Origin: Amborella trichopoda
Lineage: Eukaryota; Streptophyta; Magnoliopsida; Amborellales; Amborellaceae
Assembly: GCF_000471905.2 (NCBI RefSeq)
Contig: NW_006499799.1
Location: 1,277,339 to 1,341,338 of the forward strand
Length of the DNA stretch: 64,000 bases
Direction: 5' to 3'
The notes under the pieces are model-generated. The model did not search any database, was not told the DNA's origin, and saw nothing but the letters and a program-made list of their open reading frames with translations. Made by a program: the position numbers and the translations under genes. How positions within the stretch are numbered: position 1 is the stretch's first letter; the number at the start of each line of letters is the position of its first letter. This document shows, piece after piece, positions 1 through 11,131 of the stretch.

Positions 1-823
1 CTTGGACAGGTCACGATTTTAACAAAGAAATTAAATTTTTTGAAAACACAAGGCATATAGTGAAAATTTTGATAAGAGGAAATATTTCCAAACACAAGGT
101 TGGTTAGCAGTTTTAACTCCTGCAACCATAGAGCCCTTTAAGCAGTTTAGCGTCATGCAGCGATGGACCTTACACCCGACCCTTTTACATCATATGGGGC
201 TAGACGGAATACACCTGGCCCTTTTACATTATATGGGGTTAGATAGAATACACCCGACCATTTTACCTCATATGAGGCTAAATGGAATATACCCGATCCT
301 TTTACATCATACGGGGCTAGATGCAACTGACCTTTTACATTATACGGGGCTAGAAGTTACCTACTTTGGCTCTTTTATGTCGCACGAGTTTGACGTTGAA
401 CTGGATACACCTGACCTTTTACGTCATATGGGGCTAGATGGAATATACCCGACCATTAACATCATATCGAGATAAATGTTACCTGCCTCGGCTCTTTTAC
501 GTCGTACGAGTTTAACGTTGAACTAGATACACTCGACCTTTAACATCACACGGGGATAGTCGGTACCTCTCTCGGCTCTTTTACGTTCAACGAGTTTGAC
601 GTTTTTTCTGTCTCGGCTCTTTTACGTTGCACGAGTTTGACATTTTTTTTAAATAGACTTTGGTTGGTAGTTTAGGCTCATGCCACCGAGGAAAAGTTTC
701 TTTTTATTTTACTTTTGAAATTGGTCGACAGTTTTAGGCTCATGCACTAAGGAGCGTTTTTCTTTTTATTTTTGATTTTCTTATATAGTCGTCGGGTGGA
801 ACAAGGCACACAGGGGGAATGGG
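1..823. repeat. Flanking repeat-rich DNA with a 39-bp tandem array
   Basis: From about 155 to 475 a 39-bp unit (core 'ttttacatcatatggggctaga') repeats about six times with 10-20% differences. After it a second module built on 'ggctcttttacgtcgcacgagtttgacg' recurs to about 640. Because 39 is a multiple of three the array reads open for about 106 codons on the plus strand, but the peptide is only the repeat unit and I do not call it a gene. Bases 650-800 carry two copies of a 'tttaggctcatgc' motif. Such subrepeats are typical of the 3' untranslated part of Tat-lineage retrotransposons, so this may be the far side of the minus-strand element at 26659-32228. That link is inference. Confidence 0.7.
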
Positions 824-843
824 NNNNNNNNNNNNNNNNNNNN
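824..843. other. Assembly gap (20 N)
   Basis: Twenty undetermined bases. A uniform 20-N run probably marks a gap of unknown true length. It lies about 60 bp before a TA microsatellite. Confidence 0.95.
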
Positions 844-900
844 GTTAAGGTAACGTAAAGTTAAATTAGTAAGTAGACTACTAACGTACGTGTACCGTAC

Positions 901-901
<1 letters not shown>

Positions 902-936
<35 letters not shown>
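902..936. repeat. TA dinucleotide microsatellite
   Basis: About 16 uninterrupted TA repeats in the flank just upstream of the large Tat element. Confidence 0.95.
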
Positions 937-940
<4 letters not shown>

Positions 941-2302
941 GGAAAATGCTACCCCTGTTGGGAAATATTTTTCAACTTGGTCCTATTATGGGGAGTTTGA
1001 AAGACCTTTTATTTTATTTTATTGCCCCGTGTTTGAACACATTTTTCAGCACCTTGGTCCCTAATGCAGAATAGGGAGGCAGCAGGTCAATAAAGCCTTA
1101 ACATACAGTGGAAATTTTGAAAGTCTTAGAATGGCCCCAGAACTGGTCAAGATACTCATAAGCACTGTAAGAGGCCACCTTCCAAGTTTCATCACAATCC
1201 GACATATTTAAGACAGTAAACACAGAAATAATTTCAGTAAAATTGGCCTCTAGCACCTAAAATCAATGCATCAAATAGTTATGGGACCACCGTCAATGGA
1301 TCCAGCACGGTTGAAAAGTCTTATGGGTTTAATCGGGCACTTCAAGAAAAATTTATGGGTAAAATACCAAAAAGAGGTAGGTTGCACACGCTTCCCATGT
1401 GCCCACTCTTCACCAAAACACAAATAAAGCTGGCTGCTTTCACAGTCATAGGCAGTGACTTTCAAGGTCCATATCTCACTCGTTCTAAGTCAGATTGCGC
1501 TCAAATTTTGTGAACTTGTTCGTCTCATCAAGATGAGAATTTTGATATGTAGTACGCCCCCCGATGATGCTCGAGCAGGAAGAAAAACTAAAGAGAAATT
1601 GCTTATCCGTGAAGAAAATTACAAAAAAATAAGCAATAGCACGCCTCATTCAAGTGGCTAATACGCTCGTCTACTCGATCGACGCAAAAAAAATTGCATT
1701 ATGTGCGTAAGGTCCGAGGCTATCTTTGGTCCAAACCTCGTGTACGATGAATTGTTGGATTTCACACATGGAGGCGTCGAAGCTGCTGTAAATTCCGGCC
1801 GCCGGATTTCAAGATTTCGGCCAAAAATTCAAAACGATGAAATCTTCATCCGGACACGAAATTGAGATGCGTTTGTTGCAACGTGATCATGATGGTATGC
1901 TCAGTGTGATTCAGTGAAGAAAATGGAGAAAAACATTCAGGAACGAGTGCATTATCCATCTGAAGTATTCAAGATTCATCCAAAATTCATGTCTCATGAA
2001 CATGGATTAAAAACATGATTCATGGCTCGAAGTTGGTATCAAATCGATCGCCATGCTGAGCCCTACAAGAACAATTATCTTTCGATCAAACGACCATCAG
2101 AGCAACCTCGGATCATCATTGAAAGATCACACAAGTTCTCGGGCAGTAATAGGAACTGTTCTGAAATTCCACTCATTGTTAAGAAGGGGAAAAACAATAT
2201 TTTTACACCCATTTTTAGATTTTCTTTTAATCTAATTCAATTAAATTGTAATTCTATTCAATTTTAGGTAGTTTTTGGGTGTCCACCCATGTTTGGGCCC
2301 AA

Positions 2303-2371
2303 TTTTATATAAACATGCAAAGCCAAATTGTAAAAAAAAAACCTTCTGTTCATTCTTCAATATTCAATAAA
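2303..2371 (+). promoter_or_regulatory. Putative LTR TATA box and polyadenylation signal
   Basis: TTTATATAAAC at 2303-2313 is followed by AATAAA at 2366-2371 in the middle of the LTR. The second LTR keeps the AATAAA (24780-24785) but has a weaker TATA (ttctatctaaac). The third copy has TATATATA at 63115-63122. This is where the U3/R boundary would be expected; no transcript data are available here. Confidence 0.5.
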
Positions 2372-2404
2372 GACTTCAATTCTTACTTGGGTTCATGGGT
2401 GTAT

Positions 2405-3605
2405 CTTGGAGAGAGAGAGAGAGAGAGGAGAGAGAAGAAAAGGGTCAGTACCCCTCGATAAGGTAACTTTCTCTCTTTTCCTCTTTTCTCTCTCCTCTTC
2501 TTTTCTCTCCCCTCCTCTTTTCCCTCTCCTCTTATTTTCTCTCTCCTACACTTTTCTCTCTCCTCTTCTTTTCTCTCTCTCCTATTTTCTCACCTCTATC
2601 GCTCTTTCTTTCTCCTCTCATCTCATCTCGGTCTCTTTTTCTCCCTCCTCCCATCTCATCTCTCTCTCATCTCTCTCTCTCCTCCCGTCTCATCTCTCTC
2701 TGTTTCACCCTCCCCCTTTCTCATCTCTATCTCTCTTTCACTCCAATTTTATCATCTCTATCTCTCTTTCTTCCTCCTCTAGTCTATCATGTTTCTCTCT
2801 CGCTGCTCCTCTTTCTTTCTCCATTCGTGCATGACGGACCTATCGTCTGGCGTGATACCTTCCTGCTCATGAGACATGAAAAGTGAGTCAGGCCTTAGCC
2901 CGAGTGGCGGGTTAGGCCTCTGTCAAATTCACTCCCGTCTCTCTTCTGTCATAGCAAGCGCAAGCCTAGGGCCGCCTATGTTTTTGCTCGCTTTCTTCTC
3001 TTCTATCACAATCGACAAACCTATTTCTTCCTGTGTTTTCTCTCTCTTTCATTTCAATCATAGACGGCGTAAACCTATTGCCACTTGTGTTTTCTTTCTC
3101 TTTCTTCTTTTTGGTCACAAACAGCACTAGCCTCTTATCGCCTACATTTTCTCTCTCTTCCTGTTCTTCTGACACAGTCGGTGGAAACACAGTGCTGCCT
3201 GTGTCTTCTCTCTCTTCTCTCTTCTTGTACAGCCAGCGGTAACACAACGCGGCCTGTGTCTTCTCTCTTATTGTACAGCCAGCAAAAACATAATGCTGCC
3301 TTTGTCTTCTCTCTCTTCTCCCTTCTGTCACAAACGGTGGAAAGACATTGCCGCTTGTGTTTACCCCTTCCCCTTCTGTCACAAATGGCAGAAACCCATT
3401 ACGTTTGAGTCTTCTCTCTTCTCATCCCATCGCCATCTGCGCCTTTCTTCTTCTTCCTTCTCTTTCTTACTTCTTCTCCTTGCTTTTCCCCTCTCTTCTT
3501 CCTCGTCCTCATTCTTCCCCCTCTATCCTCTTTTATGGCCTTCTTTCTCTTTCTGTTTTCTTTTCTTTCTTTTACTCTTTCTTTCGAGCAAGAGGGGTTG
3601 AGACT
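2405..3605 (+). repeat. GA run, CT-rich tract and LTR-internal subrepeats
   Basis: A (GA)n run at 2409-2432 is followed by about 400 bp made almost only of C and T (2460-2830). From about 2930 to 3420 there are six or more units of roughly 50-70 bp built on 'cctgtgtcttctctctcttc' plus 'cagccggtggaaacac'. The same layout sits at 24823-26015 in the 3' LTR. Long open frames here are composition artefacts (Ser/Leu/Phe-rich). Confidence 0.85.
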
Positions 3606-4245
3606 AGCATTTCATGGTAATTTTGTCATCTAGCAGTAGCATTGTTTGTGCCAGTCAGTTTTACTATGCTTGCTTTACTGTCATGACTGACTTGCTATCA
3701 TGTCAAGCAAGTTGATATTCATAATGTCGTCTAGTAGTAATTTGGTTAAGCCGATTTGAGTTACCGAGCTCGTTTACTATCATGCCGAGTCAATTACCTG
3801 CTAGTTTAGTCACTCTCACTGCCTGGTCAAATTCTTCTCATCCTAATCTTAATTCTCTCATTCTTCTTTTCTTCTTTTTGAATGTGTGCACGCCTGTGTG
3901 CGTTCTCCCAAAGGCAAGGTGGGGTCCGTTGACCCACTTGTCCTATAACATTTTCCATGTGTGTGTGACTACAGAGACATGATAATACAAACCAAGGGAG
4001 GTGATTCCGAACTAGTTCTACGACTGGGGGGCTTTCTTCATGATCTAAGATGGCGCTCACACAAGTCAAGCAGAGTAAGTCTTGAACCCACCTTAAATTC
4101 CTCTCTTATCGGTTGGTCCACCCGCCCTTGTTCTTGAGCACGGTTCCCGAGAGAGCAATCTCAAGTCCCGAGTTCCCTGAATCCTGAGACACGTGCCACC
4201 CGATCATACAGATTTGGAGGGCGAGATCGAGGCACCTAATCATCT

Positions 4246-4266
4246 TCACGACTCCACTGGGGACTT
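4246..4266 (+). other. Putative primer-binding site region
   Basis: CACGACTCCACTGGGGAC lies 4-6 bases after the LTR end. The same CGACTCCACTGGGGACTTAC occurs after the LTR end of the other plus-strand Tat copy (54730-54750), although the sequence around it has diverged. Plant Tat/Ogre elements use tRNA-complementary sites of the form TGG-CGACTCC; here the leading TGG has changed. The tRNA identity is not assigned. Confidence 0.55.
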
Positions 4267-5638
4267 ACTACACGTTAGTTAGATAGTGTTTGTTTAGCTA
4301 AGTTTCTCCTTTTATTTTCTGTATCTGCACTTATGGCTTTCAGGATCTGTAACCCATTCATCCGAATTGGGGATTTTCTTATCCCCGCTTTCGCGAATAT
4401 CCCCAAGGAATAATTTCCTCGAACTTCGTTCACAACCATCCTTTTGAGCAAAGACCCCAGGTCTAGCTCCCAGGTCTTAACCAGGATTGGAGTGAGGAGG
4501 GACTTAAAGGTCCCCAACTATCCGTCTCCTAGCTCTGGTGGAACTTTCGCCAAGGCTCCATGCATCGGCAAAACTTCTGTTGCTACACACAGCATGCACC
4601 CTACCATCGGCAGCACTTGTCTGTCGTATTGCGAAGGTACGTCGGAAGGCTGCCCAATCCCTTGTTTCAAAAGGCGAAAAAATTTCCATTGCTTCTATGG
4701 GTCGTTGCTAGGCTACCCCCCACATTCTTGCACCACCACGAGTCTCTATCGCTAGAGGCTCGACACATCGAGGTGGAGACCCTGAGGCCTCCACTTCTGG
4801 CACACACCATAAGGCTCGTTGATCATCCACTCGAGCCACACCTCGGGGAAACCCTTATGTTACTTCGAGTCAGTGTCTAGGATCAGACCTCCTAAGGCCA
4901 GGTCCTGCATACGCTGTTCATATTCATCCCACTGCTCGGAGCATCGCTGTCAATGCCCCAACTCGAGTACACAGGAGACGAGATTATCGTCCTCCTACTC
5001 ACCACACATTAATGCACCCTATATGGGGCAGGGCACCACCTGTTCTTTTACAGACACCTGCTCGCAGTTATCGGCCTTCTAAGGCTAGATCACTTGCTCG
5101 AGCAGGAGTTGACCCCCAGGTCCCCCATGATCCTTCTTCAAGGGGTGCACACGCGTCTCCTCCACAGACAACCATTCGCCCTCGCCTCAAATGTCCTCAT
5201 GAGTCAACCCTGTTCATGCCTACTCCTCGTTCTTCAAGCAAGCACCTCCATCCTTGGTACTCCAGAACCTTCCCTAAGAGTACCATCCTGAACCAACCTC
5301 ACCATCTCGGTCATGTCTCAGAGCTCATAAGAGAGCTCGAGGCAAAGACCTGATGGAAGATCGAGTCCTTCATCCTCCCTAGCCCAAGAGGACTCCAGTC
5401 CTTGGCCCTCATCCGTTGCTGCACCTGATGAGACAACTCTCTCTTGTGCAAGAAAGGTTAATCACCCGTAGAACCTGATCACAGTTTTGGCCCGAGGTTC
5501 ATCAAAACCTCAAAGCTAAACGTGATAGGGGTCTGCGAGTTTTGACCAAGGAAGTGACCAAGGCAGTCGGGGCAACCAGCTCTGTTAACCCTGTTCGCCT
5601 AAATCTGTTCTACCCTCTTCAAATGACGAAGCCTGAAG
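4267..5638 (+). other. Internal leader between PBS and gag, decayed
   Basis: No intact gene. The stretch is homologous to 54751-55960 in the second Tat copy ('gagggacttaaaggtcc', 'ttgctaggctaccccccac', 'tcgaggtggagaccctg'). Several frames stay open for 60-110 codons in both copies, with Pro/Ser/Arg-rich peptides and no motif I recognise. It may be an untranslated leader or a divergent N-terminal gag extension. Confidence 0.6.
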
Positions 5639-6945
5639 AAGAAATCCATGAGCCCTGCATTGTGGTAAATGTTGTAGAAAACGACCTAGCCACTCCGCAG
5701 CCCCGGTTCTAACATCGTCGATAACCGGTCCTCACGCGATCGGCATACAAGAGTCAAGTCCAGTCGGGGCATGCTGACCCCTTGTTTACTGATCTACCGC
5801 GTGCGACTCGTCACGTTCGCAAGCCCTCAAATGCAATTAAGGCTGACCTCTCTAAAGAAACAATCATCGTAATGGTTATAAATGAACCTGACTCGCAAGA
5901 AGAGCACATGAAGAAATTCGACGATATGGTGTGCGCAATGATGGAGATAATAGATCGTATAGATGTCGCACGACAAACAACTAATCTTGAGGTCAATTCC
6001 CATCACTCAAATGGTGCACCTCCAAGGCAGCCCCTTCCATCTGCCTCACAGGACAATTCTCTCCCTCACCCTGTCTCACAGGCAAACATCGATGCTATGA
6101 TTACCCATAGCTTAAAGAACAGACAAATTTCGGGGATACAGGGTGCAACGCCTTATCAAAGGCCGTACCCTTCATATATTGACTAGGTGTCGTTTCCTTC
6201 AGATTACAGGAAAGGGAAGTTTCCCCTATTCAACGGAACCACCTCCCTGAATCAGCATATCGCCCACTTCCAGGTGGCGTATTGAGAAACAACAGCTGAT
6301 GGGAGACTCCTCCTTCGCCAGTTTGTTGAAACCCTTGATGGCCCAGCTTTTTAGTGGTATGTTAGACTTCGCCCAAACTCAGTGAATGCTTGGGAGGAAA
6401 TGGAGAACTATTCCACCAACGTTTCTATGAGTTCGAGAGAAAGATTCAAACCATCGAGCTTCTCACCATGACCCAAGATCCCCATGAGCCCGTGGAACAG
6501 TTCATATCAAGGTGGAGAAATTTAGCTGCTCGCCATCCCAATCCTATGCTTGAGAAGGAAGCAGTTCAAACTTGTGTGCGGAACATGCGACCTGAAATCT
6601 CTCTACATGTTGAGGCCTCTAATCCAACTTCCATGTCAGAGTTGATCTCTAAATCAGTCCGTAAAGAAAGTCTATCATGCCACCATGGCGGGACACGACA
6701 ACCGCCTACAAGCCCAGGGAACAACCGGGGCAATGGTAGCTCTCGGACTAACACCCGGGGCAACCAACAAAAAAGAGTGATCAGTGTAGCTATCATGGTC
6801 ACTGATCCAAAGAGAGCTCCCTCCCAACCTCTCCAAAGGGGTGAGCACAGCAAACACAACGGCTCAAGCAAGCAAGCAATAACAGTCAGACAACCAAGTA
6901 CCCCCACCTGCGAAGCTTAATCGGGATGACTATTGGACTAGGCAT
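5639..6945 (+). pseudogene. Tat gag, N-terminal and central part (broken)
   Basis: Gag is the structural protein that packages element RNA in cytoplasmic particles. The central retrotransposon-gag domain is clear at 6390-6700: LLTMTQDPHEPVEQFISRW, then an ARHPNPM...EAVQTCVRNM stretch and LHVEASNPTSMSELI. Upstream, PYPSYID and PLFNGTTS match the same positions in the second copy (56630-56730). Frame damage: TAG at 6184-6186 right after PYPSYID, a TGA shortly after 6280, and frame changes around 6300-6390. The reading frame is then cut at 6946 by insertion of the nested chromovirus. Gag resumes at 13965. Confidence 0.8.
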
Positions 6946-6946
6946 A
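6942..6946 (+). repeat. Target-site duplication GCATA (left); right copy at 13960-13964
   Basis: GCATA occurs immediately before the first chromovirus LTR and again immediately after the second. Across the insertion, the host gag reads on to a segment (aacaaggtctaccc) that matches the uninterrupted copy at about 57444. This confirms the insertion point. Confidence 0.85.
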
Positions 6947-8547
6947 TTTAACAATTCGAAACTTTCAAAAAAAAAAAAAAAATATTTATATATAATAAAT
7001 ATAAATAAATAATAATTCTTTACAATGTGACGGTCCATAAAAGTATTATGGTCCTTAAGGACCATCACCACTTTGTTAACCTTTTTTTTCCTTTCATTAC
7101 CACGTCCTTTAGTGGACGTGGGCTTTAAACGTTTCATGCGTAATATAATTGTTACACCTCATGTAACTTAGTAAAATAATATAATAAGGTATCTTAAGAA
7201 TTTAAATACGAGAGGCAAGAACTCCCACCCTGGAAAATTTTTGAGATCTTTCTCTCTCTAGTCGAAACGCAGTAAGCTCTATCTCTCTCTCTAGCCGAAT
7301 TTTTATCGAAAGCTCCTTCTCAAATATTTTAGGTAAGTGACTTCATTATCTTGAAAATAATCCGTTCTTTTTAAAAATGAAATGAAATAACTACTTCTGC
7401 TTATTATCATGAATTTTAGGCGCGTTAAATTTTATGCGCAAGCAACCTCATTATTTTGAAAAATAATATTTTTAATAAAATTGTGATATTTTATCTATGT
7501 TAGAAATTTTAAATGCTGTAAATTCTTAGAAATAAATTTATTTATTTTCTTGTCTATTGTTAGAGAATTTTAGATACTGTCAAATTAGTAGAAATAAATG
7601 TGATATTTCTGCTTTTAGTAAAATTATGAAATTTCTTTCTACTATTTTTGAATATTTAGACATTGTAAAATTCATGTGCAAATGACTGCCTTACTATTTG
7701 AAAACTGATATTTTTGCATTTGATTATAACATTGTCTGTGAAATGTTTATTTGCAAAATTTGACATCCTATAAATTGTGATAATTCTGTATTCCTGAATT
7801 TCTATAAGAATTTTTTTTTTTATACATATTAGATTGACAATTATGCTAAAATGTATTTACGAATTGCTACCTTTCTAAATTTGAGCCCAAAATATTTGAC
7901 TGGTTATTTTTGAAATTTTATTGAAAGTGACTGTTATTAATGGTTTCAGTGAAAGTCATATCAATAATTTCAGTGATATGTTGGGTATATGATATTGCTG
8001 CTTTCGAATGTTTAAAGAGATTTAGAAATACTTTAAGTATGCAAGTGGACTCATCCAGTTCGCCGGTGAGGTATAAGTGGATCTATTCGGTATGTCGGTA
8101 GGGATTAAGTGAACTAATCCGGTATGTTGGTGAGGTATAAGTGGACCTGTAGGGATTAAGTAGACTTATCTGGGATACTGATAGGGATTAAGTGGATCCA
8201 TCAGGACCCTGATGGGGTATATAGGTGACCTACTTGGGATGCCAGTAGGGTATTTTGTGAAATCTTTTGAATTATACACTGACGTTAAAATGTTATACGC
8301 ATTTCAATTATTCCAATTATACTTAATTATGCATTTTTGAAAGTGAAACTGTTTATGCATTTTTGTTAATAGATCTTCTTTTTTTAAATATTGATATCCT
8401 TCAACCATAATTATTTTTAGGATTATGATGATCACTTACTGAGTAGCCAAACTCATCAAATTATGGTAAACATTTTTCAGAATAACTATGGTTTCATTTT
8501 GTGTGCTCGTCAGGATCAACTCTGGAAGATATTGTAAATGTGCTTCA
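6947..8547 (+). repeat. 5' LTR of the nested chromovirus (3' end missing)
   Basis: Begins TTTAACAATTC, apparently a mutated TGTAACA start. It aligns with 12230-13840 up to 'gaagatattgtaaatgtgctt' and then diverges. Against the full LTR about 115 bp are missing, together with the PBS. Confidence 0.85.
8040..8255 (+). repeat. LTR-internal subrepeats (second copy 13320-13535)
   Basis: About five imperfect units of roughly 30-50 bp: 'aagtggactcatccggt', 'cgccggtgaggtat', 'gccggtagggatt'. Both LTRs keep the array, with point differences. The role is unknown; direct subrepeats are common in U3 regions. Confidence 0.8.
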
Positions 8548-8733
8548 CCATCTAATAGAAGACAGCTTGAAAGGGCAAACAAGAAGCCAAGGCTCTTGCC
8601 ACTTCAAAGCCCAATACAACCATGTAAAAAATGTGGGAAAAACCATGGATCGAGCCCTTATTATTGGAATACTGGAGCCTGTTTTAAATGTGGAAAATTG
8701 GGGCACCAGATTAGAAAATGTCCTAGCTTATAG
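8548..8733 (+). pseudogene. Chromovirus gag C-terminus with CCHC zinc knuckle (truncated)
   Basis: Only the nucleocapsid end of gag remains. It contains CKKCGKNHG followed by a canonical knuckle CFKCGKLGHQIRKC (C-x2-C-x4-H-x4-C), then a stop at 8731-8733. Knuckles of this kind bind element RNA during packaging. The capsid part is missing because the preceding LTR joins directly to this segment. Confidence 0.88.
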
Positions 8734-9376
8734 ATGCAACAGCTTCCAAAGCAGGGAGAGATAGCTCAAAAGCCTCAGATGAAGGGAAGAGTATTTACGA
8801 TCACCCAGCAAGACGCTCAAGCCTCAAAATCAGTGATCCAAGGTATTCTTATTATCTTCCAAAAAGTAGCTCATGTTTTGATTGATCTTGGATCTACTCA
8901 TTCATTTGTGTCACCACACTTTGCATCCCACTTAAAGGTAGGACCAGAACAATTAGAATACATTCTAGAGGTAGCCACACCAATGGGAAATTCAAGTGAC
9001 ACCAATATAGTGTACAAATCCTGTGTAATAAAGATAGCAGAAAATGAACTGTGGGTTGATTTAATACTTCTAGAAATTCAAGAATTTGATGTAATCTTAG
9101 ACACGGATTGGCTTTCTGCATACCATGCAAGTATTGCGTTACAAGAAAATAGTTACCTTTTGTATTCTGGATCAACCAGTATTTTACTTCAATGGTATCA
9201 AAGAAGACTCCCCATCATATTTAATCTCTTGTATTCAAGCTAATCGCCTCCTTCGAAAAGGGTGTCAAGGCTTTCTTGCCTATATCAAAGAAGATAGGAA
9301 GGAAGAGATAAATTTGGATACCACTCTGGTTATCCGAGAGTTTTTCGACGTTTTCCCTGAAGAATTGCTCGGATGA
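8734..9376 (+). pseudogene. Chromovirus aspartic protease region (broken)
   Basis: The protease would cleave the gag-pol polyprotein. The active-site block reads VLIDLGSTHSFVS, where retroviral-type proteases normally have D-S/T-G, so the catalytic triplet is DLG. The downstream block EFDVILDTDWLSAYHASI is the usual end of the fold. The frame stops at 9241-9243. A shifted frame (9125-9376) carries RKGCQGFLAYI and FFDVFPEEL, the linker to RT, and ends at a TGA (9374-9376). Inactive as it stands. Confidence 0.85.
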
Positions 9377-11131
9377 CCGCCTGACAGGAAAATTGAATTC
9401 TCTATTGAATTATTGTCAGGGGTAGCCCCAATTTCTAAGGCACCTTACAGAATGGCACCTGCAGAACTTAAGGACCTCAAACAACAATTGGAAGAATTAT
9501 TAGATAAAGGCTTTATCAGGCCCAATGTGTCACCTTGGGGTGCTCCGATATTATTTGTTAAAAAGAAAGATGGGACCATGAGATTGTGCATCTATTATAG
9601 ACAGTTGAACCAAGTGACAGTGAAAAATAAGTATCCATTACTTAGAATTGATGATTTATTTGATCAATTACAAGGATCACAAGTGTTTTCAAAACTTGAT
9701 CTTAGATCTGGATACCATCAGCTTAAGATTAAAAGTGAAGATGTTCCCAAGACAGCTTTCAGAACAAGGTATGGCCATTATGAATTTTAGTTATGCCTTT
9801 TGGATTAACCAATTATGGATTTGATGAATCAAATCTTTAAGCCCTTTTTGGATAATTTTATTATAGTATTCATCGATGATATTTTAATTTATTCCAAGAA
9901 TCAGAAGGAACATGAGCAGCATGTAAGAATGGTATTGAAAATATTAAGAGAAAAGAAATTGTATGCCAAACTTAGTAAATGTGAATTTTGGCTTGAACAA
10001 GTGACATTTTTGGGACATGTCATATCAAAGGAAGGTCTATCAGTTGATCCTTCAGAGGTTGAAGCCGTTGTTAATTGGAAACAACCAAGTAATGTGACTG
10101 AAGTTCGAAGCTTTTTGGGATTGACAGGATATTACAAAAAATTTGTAGAAGGATTTTCTCGAATCGCAACCCTATTGAGTCGATTGACACAGAAAAATGT
10201 CAAATTTGAGTGGACAAGTGAATGTGAGGAGAGTTTTCAAGAACTAAAAGTTCGATTAACTTTGACACCTATTTTAACAATTCTTGAGGGGAGTGGGGGA
10301 TTTGTTATTTATAGTGATGCTTCACATAAAAGCTTGGGCTGTGTATTAATGCAATATAGGAAAGCAGTGGCATATGCATCCAAACAGTTGAAAGAATATG
10401 AGAAAAAATATCCAATTCATGACTTGGAGCTAGCTACAATAGTATTTGCTTTGAAAATGTGGAGGCATTATCTATATGGAGAGCAATTCGAAATATACAC
10501 AGATCATAAGAGCTTGAAATACCTCTTCTCTCAGAATGATTTAAATATGCGGCAGTTAAGATGGATGGATTTCTTAAAAGATTATGATTGTACAATCCAT
10601 TATCATTCAGGAAAAGCTAACATTGTGGCCGACGCTCTAAGTAGAAAATCTACAGGAGGCTTAGCTCATCTAATGATCCAAGAAATGAGATTGTTAGAGG
10701 AAATAGTGGATTGGCATCCGGCTCCATCCATTAATGGTATGATAAGTATGATTACCAACATTAAGGCGAAACCCCAATTAATCCAACAGATTCGATCTGC
10801 ACAAAAGAAAGACCCTCAGCTTATAATAATTGTGGAAGAGGTGAAGATGGGAAAGAGAGAAGAATTCTCTATATGTAGTGAGGATTTGTTAAGATTCAAA
10901 GGTCAGGTTTGTGTCCCGAATGATGAGAGTGTAAAGAAAGCTATCTTGGAAGAAGCACATCACTCTCGTTATACGATACATCCCGAAAGTATTAAAATGT
11001 ATCAGAACCTGAAGAAAACCTTTTGGTGGAATAATATGAAAAAAGAGGTAGCACTATTTGTATCTAAGTGCCTAACATGCCAGCAAGTAAAAGCTGAGTA
11101 TCAAAGGCCCGCTGGGTTGTTGCAGCCTTGA
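9377..11131 (+). pseudogene. Chromovirus reverse transcriptase, RNase H and integrase zinc finger
   Basis: RT copies element RNA to DNA and RNase H removes the template. The RT N-half is at 9413-9790 ([37 protein letters not shown]). A one-base frame break after YGHYEF and a small deletion remove the end of the MPFGLTN segment. RT resumes at 9815 and carries FIDD at 9869-9880 as the catalytic box. RNase H motifs follow ([28 protein letters not shown]; about 10310-10645). The integrase HHCC finger follows (HHSRYTIHP, then CLTCQQVK, about 10957-11090). TGA ends the frame at 11129-11131. The 438-codon 3' ORF is the longest in the window. Confidence 0.93.

Larger units (their letters stand above)
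1030..4242 (+). repeat. 5' LTR of the large Tat element
   Basis: Starts TGTTTGAACACATTTTTCAG and ends CACCTAATCA. It is directly followed by a conserved CGACTCCACTGGGGAC motif. It aligns along its length with 23404-26658, and its first part aligns with 61844 onward and with the reverse strand of 52480-53243. Four copies of the same 5' end make the boundary credible. The 956-1000 segment upstream also resembles the LTR start, so a boundary at 956 cannot be fully excluded. Contents: a unique-looking U3-like part to about 2300, TATA and AATAAA motifs, a long pyrimidine tract, and ~60-bp subrepeats around 'tgcctgtgtcttctctctc'. Confidence 0.85.

Noticed and set aside
2406-3620. Several 80-140-codon frames in both strands of the CT-rich LTR section (also 24797-26035)
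   Set aside because: Low-complexity Ser/Leu/Phe or Arg/Glu peptides explained by pyrimidine/purine tracts; the same in both LTRs; no domain.
4444-5353. Gene in the Tat leader (87-113-codon frames)
   Set aside because: Conserved with the second copy only as DNA; frames shift and stop differently and no family is recognised.
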